64,000 nt of DNA from Kribbella pratensis (GTDB lineage: Bacteria; Actinomycetota; Actinomycetes; Propionibacteriales; Kribbellaceae): positions 744,001 through 808,000 of the forward strand of contig NZ_SODU01000001.1 of assembly GCF_004366075.1 (NCBI RefSeq), written 5' to 3'. The notes under the pieces were generated by a model, which was not told the DNA's origin, did no database searches, and worked only from the letters and a program-made list of their open reading frames with translations. A program made the translations under genes and the position numbers. Positions 34,561 through 42,325 of this stretch are shown piece by piece; the first letter of the stretch is position 1, and every line of letters begins with the position of its first letter.

Positions 34561-35400
34561 CTAGCTCTCGAGGTCCAGGCCGACGGGGCGGATGAGGCCT
34601 TCTTGGGCGACGGATGCGACGAGGCTGCCTGCCTCGTTGTAGAGGCGGCCGGTCGCGAAACCGCGGGCTCCGGAGGCGGACGGCGACGACTGGTCGTACA
34701 GCAGCCACTCGTCGGCGCGGAACGGCCGGTGGAACCAGAGGGCGTGATCGAGCGAGGCCGGCTGGATGCGGCGGTCACCGATGACGATGCCGTGCGGGAG
34801 CAGGCTGGCGCCGAGCAGCGTCAGGTCGCTGGCGTAGGCCAGCACACACGCGTGCAGCGCTGGATCGTCGGGCAGCTTGCCGGCGGCCCTGATCCAGAAC
34901 TGCCGGCCGGTGACTCCGGCCAGTCGTACGTCGAGGGCCGCCCACTCCTTGTCCCAGTCGGCCGCCGGCCGGCCGGACCGCGCCTCGAGGACGGTCGCCA
35001 GTCGCGGTGCCTCCTCCGGCGGTACGGCGTCGTCCGGCATCGGATCCTGGTGATCCAGACCGGCTTCGGGTCGCTGGAAGGACGCGGACATGTAGAAAAT
35101 CGGCTTGCCGTTCTGCGACGCCACGACTCGACGGCTGCTGAACGATCCGCCGTCGCGGGTCGGCTCCGGGCGGTACACGATCGGTACGGACGTGTCGCCG
35201 GCGCGCAGGAAGTAGCCGTGCAACGAGTGCACCACACGCTCCGGGTCGACCGTTCGGCTCGCGGCGGCCAGCGCTTGTCCTAGCACCTGACCGCCGAACA
35301 CCCGTTGCATCGAGGTCTGCGGCTGACGACCGCGGAACAGGTCGACGTCGATCATCTCCAGGTCGAGCAGCTCGACCAGATCCTCCAGCGACTCAGGCAT
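34561..35400 (-). CDS. tesB: Acyl-CoA thioesterase II
   Basis: A 279-residue double hot-dog thioesterase that hydrolyses acyl-CoA to free acid and CoA. The N-terminal phrase QRVFGGQVLGQALAAA, the central GGSFSSRRVVASQNG and the C-terminal DHALWFHRPFRADEWLLYDQ (with the catalytic Asp) are typical for TesB. ATG 35400 is preceded by an AGGATGAGG site. The gene is separated from the PAC2 gene by a gap holding a large inverted repeat. Confidence 0.93.
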   Translation of the reverse strand: MPESLEDLVELLDLEMIDVDLFRGRQPQTSMQRVFGGQVLGQALAAASRTVDPERVVHSLHGYFLRAGDTSVPIVYRPEPTRDGGSFSSRRVVASQNGKPIFYMSASFQRPEAGLDHQDPMPDDAVPPEEAPRLATVLEARSGRPAADWDKEWAALDVRLAGVTGRQFWIRAAGKLPDDPALHACVLAYASDLTLLGASLLPHGIVIGDRRIQPASLDHALWFHRPFRADEWLLYDQSSPSASGARGFATGRLYNEAGSLVASVAQEGLIRPVGLDLES

Positions 35401-35481
35401 GCCTCATCCTGACAGCCCCGCCCGCCGCGCAACGCCGTACCCACTGTGCAAACCGTCACGTGCGCCCAACGCCCCGTCCCC

Positions 35482-35589
35482 ATTTGCCTGGCAGACCCAT
35501 CAAATGGGGGGTTCCTGACCCTGGCTAAGGGTCACAAACCCCTCACTTGATGGGTCCACCAGGCAAATTGATGGGTCTGCCAGGCAAAT
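35482..35589. repeat. Long nested inverted repeat with three 22-base units
   Basis: A 22-base unit begins ATTTGCCTGG at 35482-35503 and recurs inverted at 35568-35589 (exact) and 35547-35568 (two changes at the centre). Nested inside are GGGGTT/AACCCC (35508-35513, 35537-35542) and TGACCCT/AGGGTCA (35516-35522, 35528-35534). The whole 35482-35568 stretch can fold into one long hairpin. A competing pair CCCCATTTG (35478-35486) and CAAATGGGG (35501-35509) also exists. It lies between the PAC2 stop and the tesB start; it could be a terminator or a small repetitive element. Confidence 0.75.
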
Positions 35590-35653
35590 CAGGGTGCTGC
35601 GGGGCGACTGCGGGGCGTTGGCGTGACGGTGCGGGGGGCGGGGGTGCGGACAG

Positions 35654-36568
35654 TTAGTCGTTGTCTTCGCGGTTGAGTTCGGCGAGGAACTGTTCTACTT
35701 CCGCGCCTAGTTCGTCGGCCGACGGAGTGGAGTCGGCGAGGAGGCTCTTGCGGGTGAGGGAGCCTTCGGCGGCGTCGTACTGGGTTTCGAGGGCCTTGAC
35801 GACTGCGCTGGCGTCCTCGGAAGCCTCGACCTGCTCGTCGACCAGCCGGCCGGTGACGGCGGCTTCGTCGAGCAGGGCCTTGCTAGGGAGGAGCAGGCCG
35901 GTCGCGGCCGAGATCGCGTGGACGAGGGCCAGTGCGGCGCCCGGGAAGCGGTTCTCGGCCAGGTAGTGCGGCACGTGGACGGCGAAGCCCATCGCGTCCT
36001 TGCCCGCCTCGCCGAGGCGGACCTGGAGCATCGTCCCGGCGCTCGCGGGCAGCAGCATCTCGCCGTCCCAGATGTTCGAGCGGGTGACCAGCTCGGGCCG
36101 CGTCGCGTGCGCCGTCAGCCCGAGCGGCCGCGTGTGCGGAACACCCATCGGAATGCCGTGCACACCGACCGTGAGCGTCACGTTGTAGAGCTCGTTGAGC
36201 TGCCGGATCGCCCCGGCGAACCGGTCCCAGTGGTTGTCCGGCTCCGCGCCCTCGAGCAGCAGGAAGTCGACGCCCGCGTCGTCGGTCACCAGGTGCAGGC
36301 TGAGGTGCGGCGGGGTGTAGTCGGTGAACCGGTCCTCGGCGAACGTCACCTCGGGCCGCCGGGCCCGGTAGTCGTGCAGCAGGTCGACGTCGAATCGCGC
36401 GAGCAGCCGGTGGTCCAGCACCTCGAGCAGGTGGTCCGCGGTCACGCGGCCGGCCTGGCCGGCGTCCATGAACCCGTCCAGCGAGTGCACCAGGACCTTC
36501 GGCGTCGCCGCCGGGCCGGTCGCCACCGACTCGTCGACGATCTCGTAGAGGTCGTCCGGTCGCAGCAT
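35654..36568 (-). CDS. PAC2-family protein (proteasome-assembly-chaperone-like)
   Basis: A 304-residue cytosolic protein of the PAC2/CPBP-unrelated chaperone-like family common in actinobacteria (often annotated DUF75). VLVHSLDGFMDAGQAGRV near the N-terminus, DYRARRPEVTF and the VHVPHYLAENRFPGAAL region are characteristic. Function in bacteria is not established, although a proteasome connection has been proposed. AAGGAG precedes the ATG at 36568; an in-frame extension to 36625 lacks support. Acidic C-terminus. Confidence 0.85.
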   Translation of the reverse strand: MLRPDDLYEIVDESVATGPAATPKVLVHSLDGFMDAGQAGRVTADHLLEVLDHRLLARFDVDLLHDYRARRPEVTFAEDRFTDYTPPHLSLHLVTDDAGVDFLLLEGAEPDNHWDRFAGAIRQLNELYNVTLTVGVHGIPMGVPHTRPLGLTAHATRPELVTRSNIWDGEMLLPASAGTMLQVRLGEAGKDAMGFAVHVPHYLAENRFPGAALALVHAISAATGLLLPSKALLDEAAVTGRLVDEQVEASEDASAVVKALETQYDAAEGSLTRKSLLADSTPSADELGAEVEQFLAELNREDND

Positions 36569-36719
36569 CGTCGTCTCCTTCGCAACTTCTTCCAACAGAC
36601 TGACAGGCAGTTCTACCTTTCCCAACGCCGCGATGTCGCGGAGTAATTCCGAGCCTGGGGAAGTTGCCGGAAAGATTCAGGATGTTCCAAGACTCGGCGG
36701 TCGGCGAGACAGCGGCGGA

Positions 36720-36727
36720 AAGCGCTT
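36720..36727. promoter_or_regulatory. LacI/GalR-type operator core AAGCGCTT
   Basis: The core AAGCGCTT within GGAAAGCGCTTGC matches the palindrome typical of LacI-family sugar regulators. It lies 15 bases upstream of the hydroxyacid dehydrogenase GTG, followed by a TAGGTT -10-like box, so a repressor bound here would block transcription. No LacI regulator is encoded in this window. Confidence 0.5.
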
Positions 36728-36741
36728 GCTAGGTTATCGTC

Positions 36742-37758
36742 GTGAGCCCTGAGCCGAACTCCGCCCTGACCGTCATGCTGGCGATGAACGACGCCAGCCG
36801 GGACCGCGTCCTCGTACCGCGGGTCCGGCAGCGCCTCGAGGCGGTCGCCACTGTGCTGCCGGTCGGACCCGGGTCCAGTTTTCTCGCGGATCCCGCCGTA
36901 CGGGCGGCTCTCCCGGACGTCGACGTACTGCTCACCGGGTGGGGCTGCCCGCGGATCGGGCCGGACGTTCTGGAGGCGGCGCCGAAGCTGCAGGCGATCC
37001 TGCACGCGGCCGGCTCGGTCAAGGCGATCGTCGATCCGGCGGCGTTCGACCGCGGGATCCAGGTCTCGTCGGCGGCCACGGCGAACGCGCAGCCGGTCGC
37101 CGAGTTCACGGTCGCGGCGATCGTGCTGGCCGGGAAGCGGGCCTTCCGGCTCGCGGCGCAGTACCGGCTGGAGCGGCACAAGGCCGATCCCCACGGGATG
37201 CCGGGCAGCTACGGTACGACGGTCGGCCTGTTGGGGGCGTCGCGGATCGCGAAGATGGTCGCGGAGCGGCTGCGCGGGTTCGACCTCGAAGTGCTGATCA
37301 GCGACCCGTACCTGACCACGGACGAGGCCGCGGCGCTCGACGCGGAGCTGGTCGACAACGACACGCTCTTCCGCCGCAGTGACATCCTCAGCGTGCACGC
37401 GCCGCTGCTCCCGGAGACGGTCGGCCTGGTGGACGCGCGGCTGCTCGGGTTGCTGAAGGACGGCTCGTCGCTGATCAACACGGCCCGCGGCAAGATCATC
37501 GATTCCGAGGCGCTGATCCGCGAATGCGTGACCGGCCGGATCGACGCGATCCTCGACGTCACCGACCCCGAGCCGCTGCCGCCGGACTCGCCGCTGCTCG
37601 ACCTGCCGAACGTCTTCGTCACGCCGCACGTCGCCGGTGCGGTCGGCAACGAGATCGCCCGCCTCGGCGAGCTCGCGGTCAGCGAACTCGAACGCCTCGC
37701 CGCCGGCCGGGCCCTCGAACACGCCATCAGCCCCTCCGAAATCGGGAGACTCGCATGA
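36742..37758 (+). CDS. D-2-hydroxyacid dehydrogenase family protein
   Basis: A 338-residue NAD-dependent oxidoreductase. The Rossmann motif reads VGLLGASRIAK (GxGxxA type but lacking the middle Gly), and the catalytic residues are Arg in NTARGKIID, Glu in DVTDPEPLP and His in VTPHVAGA. It would oxidise or reduce 2-hydroxy acids or a sugar-derived hydroxyacid. GTG 36742 is chosen as the only start near a promoter; no ribosome site, so perhaps leaderless. It overlaps the DUF2264 gene by ATGA, so the two act in one pathway, probably in plant polysaccharide use. Confidence 0.88.
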   Translation: MSPEPNSALTVMLAMNDASRDRVLVPRVRQRLEAVATVLPVGPGSSFLADPAVRAALPDVDVLLTGWGCPRIGPDVLEAAPKLQAILHAAGSVKAIVDPAAFDRGIQVSSAATANAQPVAEFTVAAIVLAGKRAFRLAAQYRLERHKADPHGMPGSYGTTVGLLGASRIAKMVAERLRGFDLEVLISDPYLTTDEAAALDAELVDNDTLFRRSDILSVHAPLLPETVGLVDARLLGLLKDGSSLINTARGKIIDSEALIRECVTGRIDAILDVTDPEPLPPDSPLLDLPNVFVTPHVAGAVGNEIARLGELAVSELERLAAGRALEHAISPSEIGRLA

Positions 37759-39662
37759 CCCGTTTGATCCTGCCGGACACCGACCGTGAGCTGTCGCGTC
37801 AGACCGGATGGGTGCGGGCGCACTGGGAGGCGCTTGCGGACCATCTGCTCGACTCGCTCGTTCCGTACTTCTCCCCCGGCGCATCCCTGGTCGAGCTCCC
37901 GGGCCGGCCGAGCCGGTCGGGTACGGCGTCCGATGCGCTGGAGGGGTTCGCACGGTCGTTCATGCTCGCTGCGTTCCGGATCGCCGGCGTTCAGGGCAAG
38001 GGCTGCGAGGAACTGATCGAGCGGTACGCGCGGGGCGTCGCGAACGGCGCCAACCCGGACCACCGCGAGGCGTGGCTGCGGCTCACCCCGAGATCGCAGC
38101 AGATGGTCGAGGCCGCGGCGATCGCGGTGTCGCTGCACGAGACCCGCGAATGGATCTGGGACCGCCTCGACACGCGGGCGCAGGAGCACGTCGCGGAGTG
38201 GCTCGGCGGCTTCAACGGGTCGACGACCCACGACAACAACTGGCGGCTGTTCCAGGTCGTCAGCGAGCAGTTCCTCGCCTCGGTCGGAGCGCCGTACTCG
38301 CAGGACGACATCGACGGCGGCCTCGACCGGATCGAGGACTGGTACGTCGGCAACGGCTGGTACTCCGACGGCGACGGGCAGAACTTCGACAACTACATCG
38401 GCTGGGCGATGCACCTGTACCCGGGCCTGTGGGCGCGGATGGCCGCCGTGACGCCGGGAGCGCAGTACGAGGACCGGCTCAAGCTCTACAAGGAGCGGAT
38501 CAAGCTCTTCCTCGAGGACGCCGTACACCTCGTCGGGAACGACGGTGCACCGATCTACCAGGGGCGGTCGCTGACCTACCGGATGGCGGCCGCGGCGCCG
38601 TACTGGATGGGCGCGATCCTCGACTCGACACCGTTGACGCCGGGTGAGACGCGGCGGCTGTGCTCAGGGATCGCGCGGCATTTCGTGCAGCACGGGGTGC
38701 CGGACGAGCGTGGGGTCCTGACGCTCGGGTGGTACGACACGTTCCTGCCGACGACGCAGCAGTACTCCGGTCCCGGTTCGCCGTACTGGGCCTCGAAGGG
38801 TTTCGTCGGGCTGATCCTGCCTCCGGAGCACCCGGTCTGGGCAGACCCGGAGGACTCGATTCCGCTGGACGACGCGGACCAACTCCGAGCGATGCCTGAG
38901 CCGGGGTGGATCGTGCACGCGAGCCGCCACGACCAGGTGGTGCAGCTGGTGAACCATGGGGCGGACCACGCGCCGGTGGCCGAGCCGCAGGGCGTCGAGC
39001 CGGCGGGCGATGCCCACTACAACCGGCTGGCGTACGCGAACCACGCGGGCCCGGACCTGTCGGATCACGAGCCGCACGTCGACAACCTGATCTCGCTGGT
39101 CTCCCCCGAGGGTCTGGCCAGCGGGCGCGGGCGGATCCGGCGGCTCAGCGTGGACGGCAGTACGGCGTCCTCGTGGCACAACGCCTGGCTCGGCGACGAA
39201 GGACCGTGGGCGATCGAGATCACGTCGGTGGTGCACAGCGGCTGGGAGATCCGGTGCGCCCTGGTCGAAGGTCCTTCCGGAGCGCTGGTGCGAAGCGGCG
39301 GATTCGCGGTCGCGGGCGATTCTTTGCCGGAGGCAACGGTCAGTGAAAAGGCCGCCTCCACACGGAATGCAGACAGGTTGGTGTCGGCGGTGGTCGGCCT
39401 GCACGGGTACGACGAAGCGGGCGTGCATCGTGGGCTCGGAGTGAACCCGTACGGCGCGCACTCGGCGACGCCGTACCTGACGGCACCGCATCACGGGGAG
39501 CCGTTGGTGCTCGTGAACGCCGTACTGCTGACCCGCGACGCGCTCCGGCCGGAGGCGCTTGCCGAGGGCATCGATGTCGCCGTCGACGGTACGACGGTGC
39601 GGATCAGCCTGCCCGGAGGCGGTACCGAGGTGGTCGAACTGGGACGGAAACGCGCCGGTTAG
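37755..39662 (+). CDS. DUF2264 domain protein, probable glycoside-active
   Basis: A 635-residue cytosolic protein without a signal peptide. The N-terminal 350 or so residues are the helical DUF2264 barrel, with WRLFQVVSEQFLASVGAPY and EDWYVGNGWYSDGDGQNFDNY, similar to unsaturated glucuronyl/galacturonyl hydrolase-type (alpha/alpha)6 barrels. The C-terminal part is beta-rich. Exact substrate unknown. Coupling with a hydroxyacid dehydrogenase and a LacI-type operator argues for a carbohydrate role. Confidence 0.85.
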   Translation: MTRLILPDTDRELSRQTGWVRAHWEALADHLLDSLVPYFSPGASLVELPGRPSRSGTASDALEGFARSFMLAAFRIAGVQGKGCEELIERYARGVANGANPDHREAWLRLTPRSQQMVEAAAIAVSLHETREWIWDRLDTRAQEHVAEWLGGFNGSTTHDNNWRLFQVVSEQFLASVGAPYSQDDIDGGLDRIEDWYVGNGWYSDGDGQNFDNYIGWAMHLYPGLWARMAAVTPGAQYEDRLKLYKERIKLFLEDAVHLVGNDGAPIYQGRSLTYRMAAAAPYWMGAILDSTPLTPGETRRLCSGIARHFVQHGVPDERGVLTLGWYDTFLPTTQQYSGPGSPYWASKGFVGLILPPEHPVWADPEDSIPLDDADQLRAMPEPGWIVHASRHDQVVQLVNHGADHAPVAEPQGVEPAGDAHYNRLAYANHAGPDLSDHEPHVDNLISLVSPEGLASGRGRIRRLSVDGSTASSWHNAWLGDEGPWAIEITSVVHSGWEIRCALVEGPSGALVRSGGFAVAGDSLPEATVSEKAASTRNADRLVSAVVGLHGYDEAGVHRGLGVNPYGAHSATPYLTAPHHGEPLVLVNAVLLTRDALRPEALAEGIDVAVDGTTVRISLPGGGTEVVELGRKRAG

Positions 39663-39677
39663 GTCAGGCTCGCCAAG
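39659..39677. promoter_or_regulatory. IdeR/DtxR-like iron box upstream of ferritin
   Basis: TTAGGTCAGGCTCGCCAAG matches the actinobacterial iron-box consensus at 14 of 19 positions, including the whole left half-site TTAGGT and AGGCT. It overlaps the DUF2264 stop and lies about 37-55 bases upstream of the predicted ferritin transcript start, a location used by activators. IdeR activation of ferritin is known in mycobacteria. Confidence 0.6.
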
Positions 39678-39701
39678 GGTGTGCATTCGGCGGGCGGCCG
39701 T

Positions 39702-39707
39702 TAGATT
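39702..39707 (+). promoter_or_regulatory. -10 box of the ferritin promoter, leaderless start
   Basis: TAGATT lies six bases before the ferritin ATG, so transcription probably starts at or next to the ATG. The -35 region (TGTGCA at the right distance) is poor, which fits dependence on an activator bound at the iron box upstream. Confidence 0.5.
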
Positions 39708-39713
39708 GACGGA

Positions 39714-40241
39714 ATGAGCACGTACGAGAAACTCCTGCAGGAACAGATCCGTAACGAATTCACGGCCGCTCAGCAGTACGTGGCAGTCGCTGTCTGGTTC
39801 GACGACCAGGACCTGCCGCAGCTGGCCGCGCACTTCTACAAGCAGTCACTGGAAGAGCGCAACCACGCGATGATGATGGTCCAGTACCTGCTCGACAAGG
39901 ACATCCGGCCGCACATCCCGTCGGTCGGCGAGGTCGAGAACGACTTCAAGACCGCGCTGGAGCCGCTGGAGCTCGCGCTGGCGCAGGAGATCACGGTCAC
40001 CAAGCAGATCGAGATGCTCGCGCGCACAGCCCGTGACGAGAGCGACTACATCGGCGAGCAGTTCATGCAGTGGTTCCTCAAGGAGCAGGTCGAGGAGGTC
40101 GCCGCCATGAAGACTCTGGTCAACGTCGCCAAGCGCGCCGGCGACAACCTGTTCCACCTCGAGGACTACCTGGCCCGCGAGACCGTCGGCGACGCCGGCA
40201 CCGACCCCACGGCCCCGACCGCCGCGGGCGGAACGGTCTGA
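39714..40241 (+). CDS. Ferritin (bfrB-like)
   Basis: A 175-residue iron-storage ferritin that oxidises Fe(II) and stores Fe(III) in a 24-mer shell. Ferroxidase ligands are visible: E in NEFTAAQQYVA, ExxH in LEERNHAMMM, E in LAQEITVTKQ, and ExxQ-type residues in the ESDYIGEQFMQWFLKEQVEE helix. The Thr/Ala-rich C-terminal tail is short, as in mycobacterial BfrB. Its stop is one base from the stop of the convergent DUF2207 gene. It is probably controlled by IdeR through the box at 39659. Confidence 0.93.
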   Translation: MSTYEKLLQEQIRNEFTAAQQYVAVAVWFDDQDLPQLAAHFYKQSLEERNHAMMMVQYLLDKDIRPHIPSVGEVENDFKTALEPLELALAQEITVTKQIEMLARTARDESDYIGEQFMQWFLKEQVEEVAAMKTLVNVAKRAGDNLFHLEDYLARETVGDAGTDPTAPTAAGGTV

Positions 40242-40242
40242 C

Positions 40243-42207
40243 CTACCAGCTGCCGCCGCCACCTCCACCTCCACCGCCGCCGGAGGAGCCGCCGCTGAAA
40301 CCGGACGAGCTGCCGCCGCCACCGCCGGAGCTGGACGGTGTGGGCGGCGGGCTGAAGGTGTTCGCGACGGTCGCGCCGACCGCGCCCGCGGTCCAGCCGG
40401 AGGTGTAGTAGGACGGGCCGGAGTACCAATACGGGTCGGGCGGGATGCGACCTGCGGCGACGAGCTGCTCGCACACCTTCTGCCACCGGTCCGCAAGACC
40501 GAAAGCGATGGCCCAGGGCAAGTACTTCGAGAAGATGTCCTCGCCCTCCTCGAAGCGCAGCTGGTCCGCCTCGGCCGTGGCGAGGTACTTACGGAAGCCG
40601 ATCAGCTGGTCGGCCACCGCGCGTCCGGCCGGGTTCCGTTGCCCGCGGCCCCGGATCGCGATCCAGGTGCCGATGGCAACGATGACCGCGATCACCGGGA
40701 CCGCGACGACGACCGCCCGGCCCAACCCGCCGGTGGCGGCGCTGACCACGGTGCCCATCAGTCCGGCGCCGACGACCCAGATCCCGATCATCGCCGTACA
40801 GGCGCAGCCGAAGCCGTTCTTGAACGCCGAGCCGCCGCCGGCCCGCGGCATCCGCAGGTACCACTCGCGAGCCCTCACCTGGTCACGGAGTGCCTTGATC
40901 ATCTCGTTGTGCGCGTTCCGCATGGTGTTGTCACCCACTGCTCCGCGCTCCAGTTGCACCTCCATGCCTGGCTGCAGTCCCGGGTACAGGCCGAGCATCA
41001 GTGCCTGTTCGTGGGGTGCGGTCGCGGCCGCCGGATTCAGCAGCACCGCCTTCTGCGACGATCCGTCGTTGTCGATCCGTACGCCGCCGCGCACCGCCAG
41101 GTCGATCAGCGTCGCGGCGGTCTCGGTCGTGTTCGCCTTCGCGTCGATCAGCAGACCGCCCTCGGCGACCGGGATCCGCGGCGGCGCGAACGCCACCGGG
41201 ATCTGGTCCTCGGTGAGGTCGTCCTTCACCGGCTGCGCGGCGATCCCGTCCGGCGGGAACGCTCCCGGCGGCATCCCGGCGTACCGCTGGTCCTTGTTGC
41301 CGAACTTCGCGTAGAGCGCGGCGAGCACGATGGCGGCCACGGTCGCGAAACCGGAGCCGATCAGCGACGGCCGGGACACCCCGTTGCGCTCCAGCCAGCT
41401 CGGCGGGTCGACCAGGATCGGGGTGTCGTTCTGGACGGCGCCGGCGGTGATCCCGGCGACGATCGTCATCCCCTCGCCGCGGGCGAGGTTGGTGCCGCCG
41501 AAGACACCCTGGTCACCGCTGACCGTGCTCGTGCACTGCTGCGTCGAGCCGGCCTGTCCCTGGAAGCAGTCCGTCTTCTGCACCCCGCCCGGCACGGTGA
41601 CGCTGATGTCGACCTGCTTGATGTCCGCACTCCACGCGGTGCCGGTGGCGTCCCAGTACAGCTCGCTGTGGTCGTCGAAGTGCCGCAGCGCGCCACGTAC
41701 GTCGTACTTGATGACGTACGTCGCCTCGTACCCGGAGATCGTCTCGTCGGCCGAGCCGATCTTGATCTGCAGGTCCTTGTAACGGCCCTTGTTCGATTCG
41801 AACGTCTTCTCGGTGAACTCGTCCGGGGCACCCGAGGGCGACGAGACCTTGATGTTCGAGACCTGGTACACCTGGTCCTTGGAGTCGTCGTCCTTGTAGG
41901 GCTCACGGGTGACCAGGTCGCGGTAGATCCCGTGCCGGCCGGTGCTCCCGAACGTGTAGTCGATCGTCTCCGTGACGTGCAGCACCCCGTCCGCGGAGAC
42001 GTTGTAGTCGATCTTGAAGTTCTTGATCTCGTCCCCGGCGTCCGCCGTACCCGCGCTCGCCGGTACGGCGAAACCGGCCAGCGCCAGGACGGCGACCAAC
42101 GTACTGATGACGACCCCGAGTGCCCTGGAGCGTGTCTCCCGGTCCCACGCCGTAGCGAGCCGAGTGCCGCGCAGTAGGCGTGGGATCGGGAGACGCGCTC
42201 TAAGCAT
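40243..42207 (-). CDS. DUF2207 membrane protein with glycine-rich C-terminus
   Basis: A 654-residue protein. Signal sequence in the first 50 residues; then an extracytoplasmic DUF2207 domain (FKIDYNVSADGVLHVTETID, GRHGIYRDLVTR) ; a membrane helix near 290; a cytoplasmic region (VDRDLAVRGGVRIDN-like); two further helices near 480-520 and a C-terminal Gly/Ser-rich tail ending in GGGGSW. This domain order is conserved across actinobacteria but the function is unknown. The poly-Gly tail is a region prone to slippage in sequence and assembly. Confidence 0.88.
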   Translation of the reverse strand: MLRARLPIPRLLRGTRLATAWDRETRSRALGVVISTLVAVLALAGFAVPASAGTADAGDEIKNFKIDYNVSADGVLHVTETIDYTFGSTGRHGIYRDLVTREPYKDDDSKDQVYQVSNIKVSSPSGAPDEFTEKTFESNKGRYKDLQIKIGSADETISGYEATYVIKYDVRGALRHFDDHSELYWDATGTAWSADIKQVDISVTVPGGVQKTDCFQGQAGSTQQCTSTVSGDQGVFGGTNLARGEGMTIVAGITAGAVQNDTPILVDPPSWLERNGVSRPSLIGSGFATVAAIVLAALYAKFGNKDQRYAGMPPGAFPPDGIAAQPVKDDLTEDQIPVAFAPPRIPVAEGGLLIDAKANTTETAATLIDLAVRGGVRIDNDGSSQKAVLLNPAAATAPHEQALMLGLYPGLQPGMEVQLERGAVGDNTMRNAHNEMIKALRDQVRAREWYLRMPRAGGGSAFKNGFGCACTAMIGIWVVGAGLMGTVVSAATGGLGRAVVVAVPVIAVIVAIGTWIAIRGRGQRNPAGRAVADQLIGFRKYLATAEADQLRFEEGEDIFSKYLPWAIAFGLADRWQKVCEQLVAAGRIPPDPYWYSGPSYYTSGWTAGAVGATVANTFSPPPTPSSSGGGGGSSSGFSGGSSGGGGGGGGGGSW

Positions 42208-42325
42208 GCCGCGACCCTACCGACGGCCAGGGTCCTGGGTTGTATGCCCGACACGAATCCGCGAGCTGAGGGGCCTTGTGCGAAGTGTCGGTTAGGGGAA
42301 TCGTGGGTGGACCAGGAGGAACGTC

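Noticed and set aside
40243..40320. Gly-rich stretch read as a possible repeat element
   Set aside because: It is the coding tail of the DUF2207 protein; glycine-rich ends are normal for that family.
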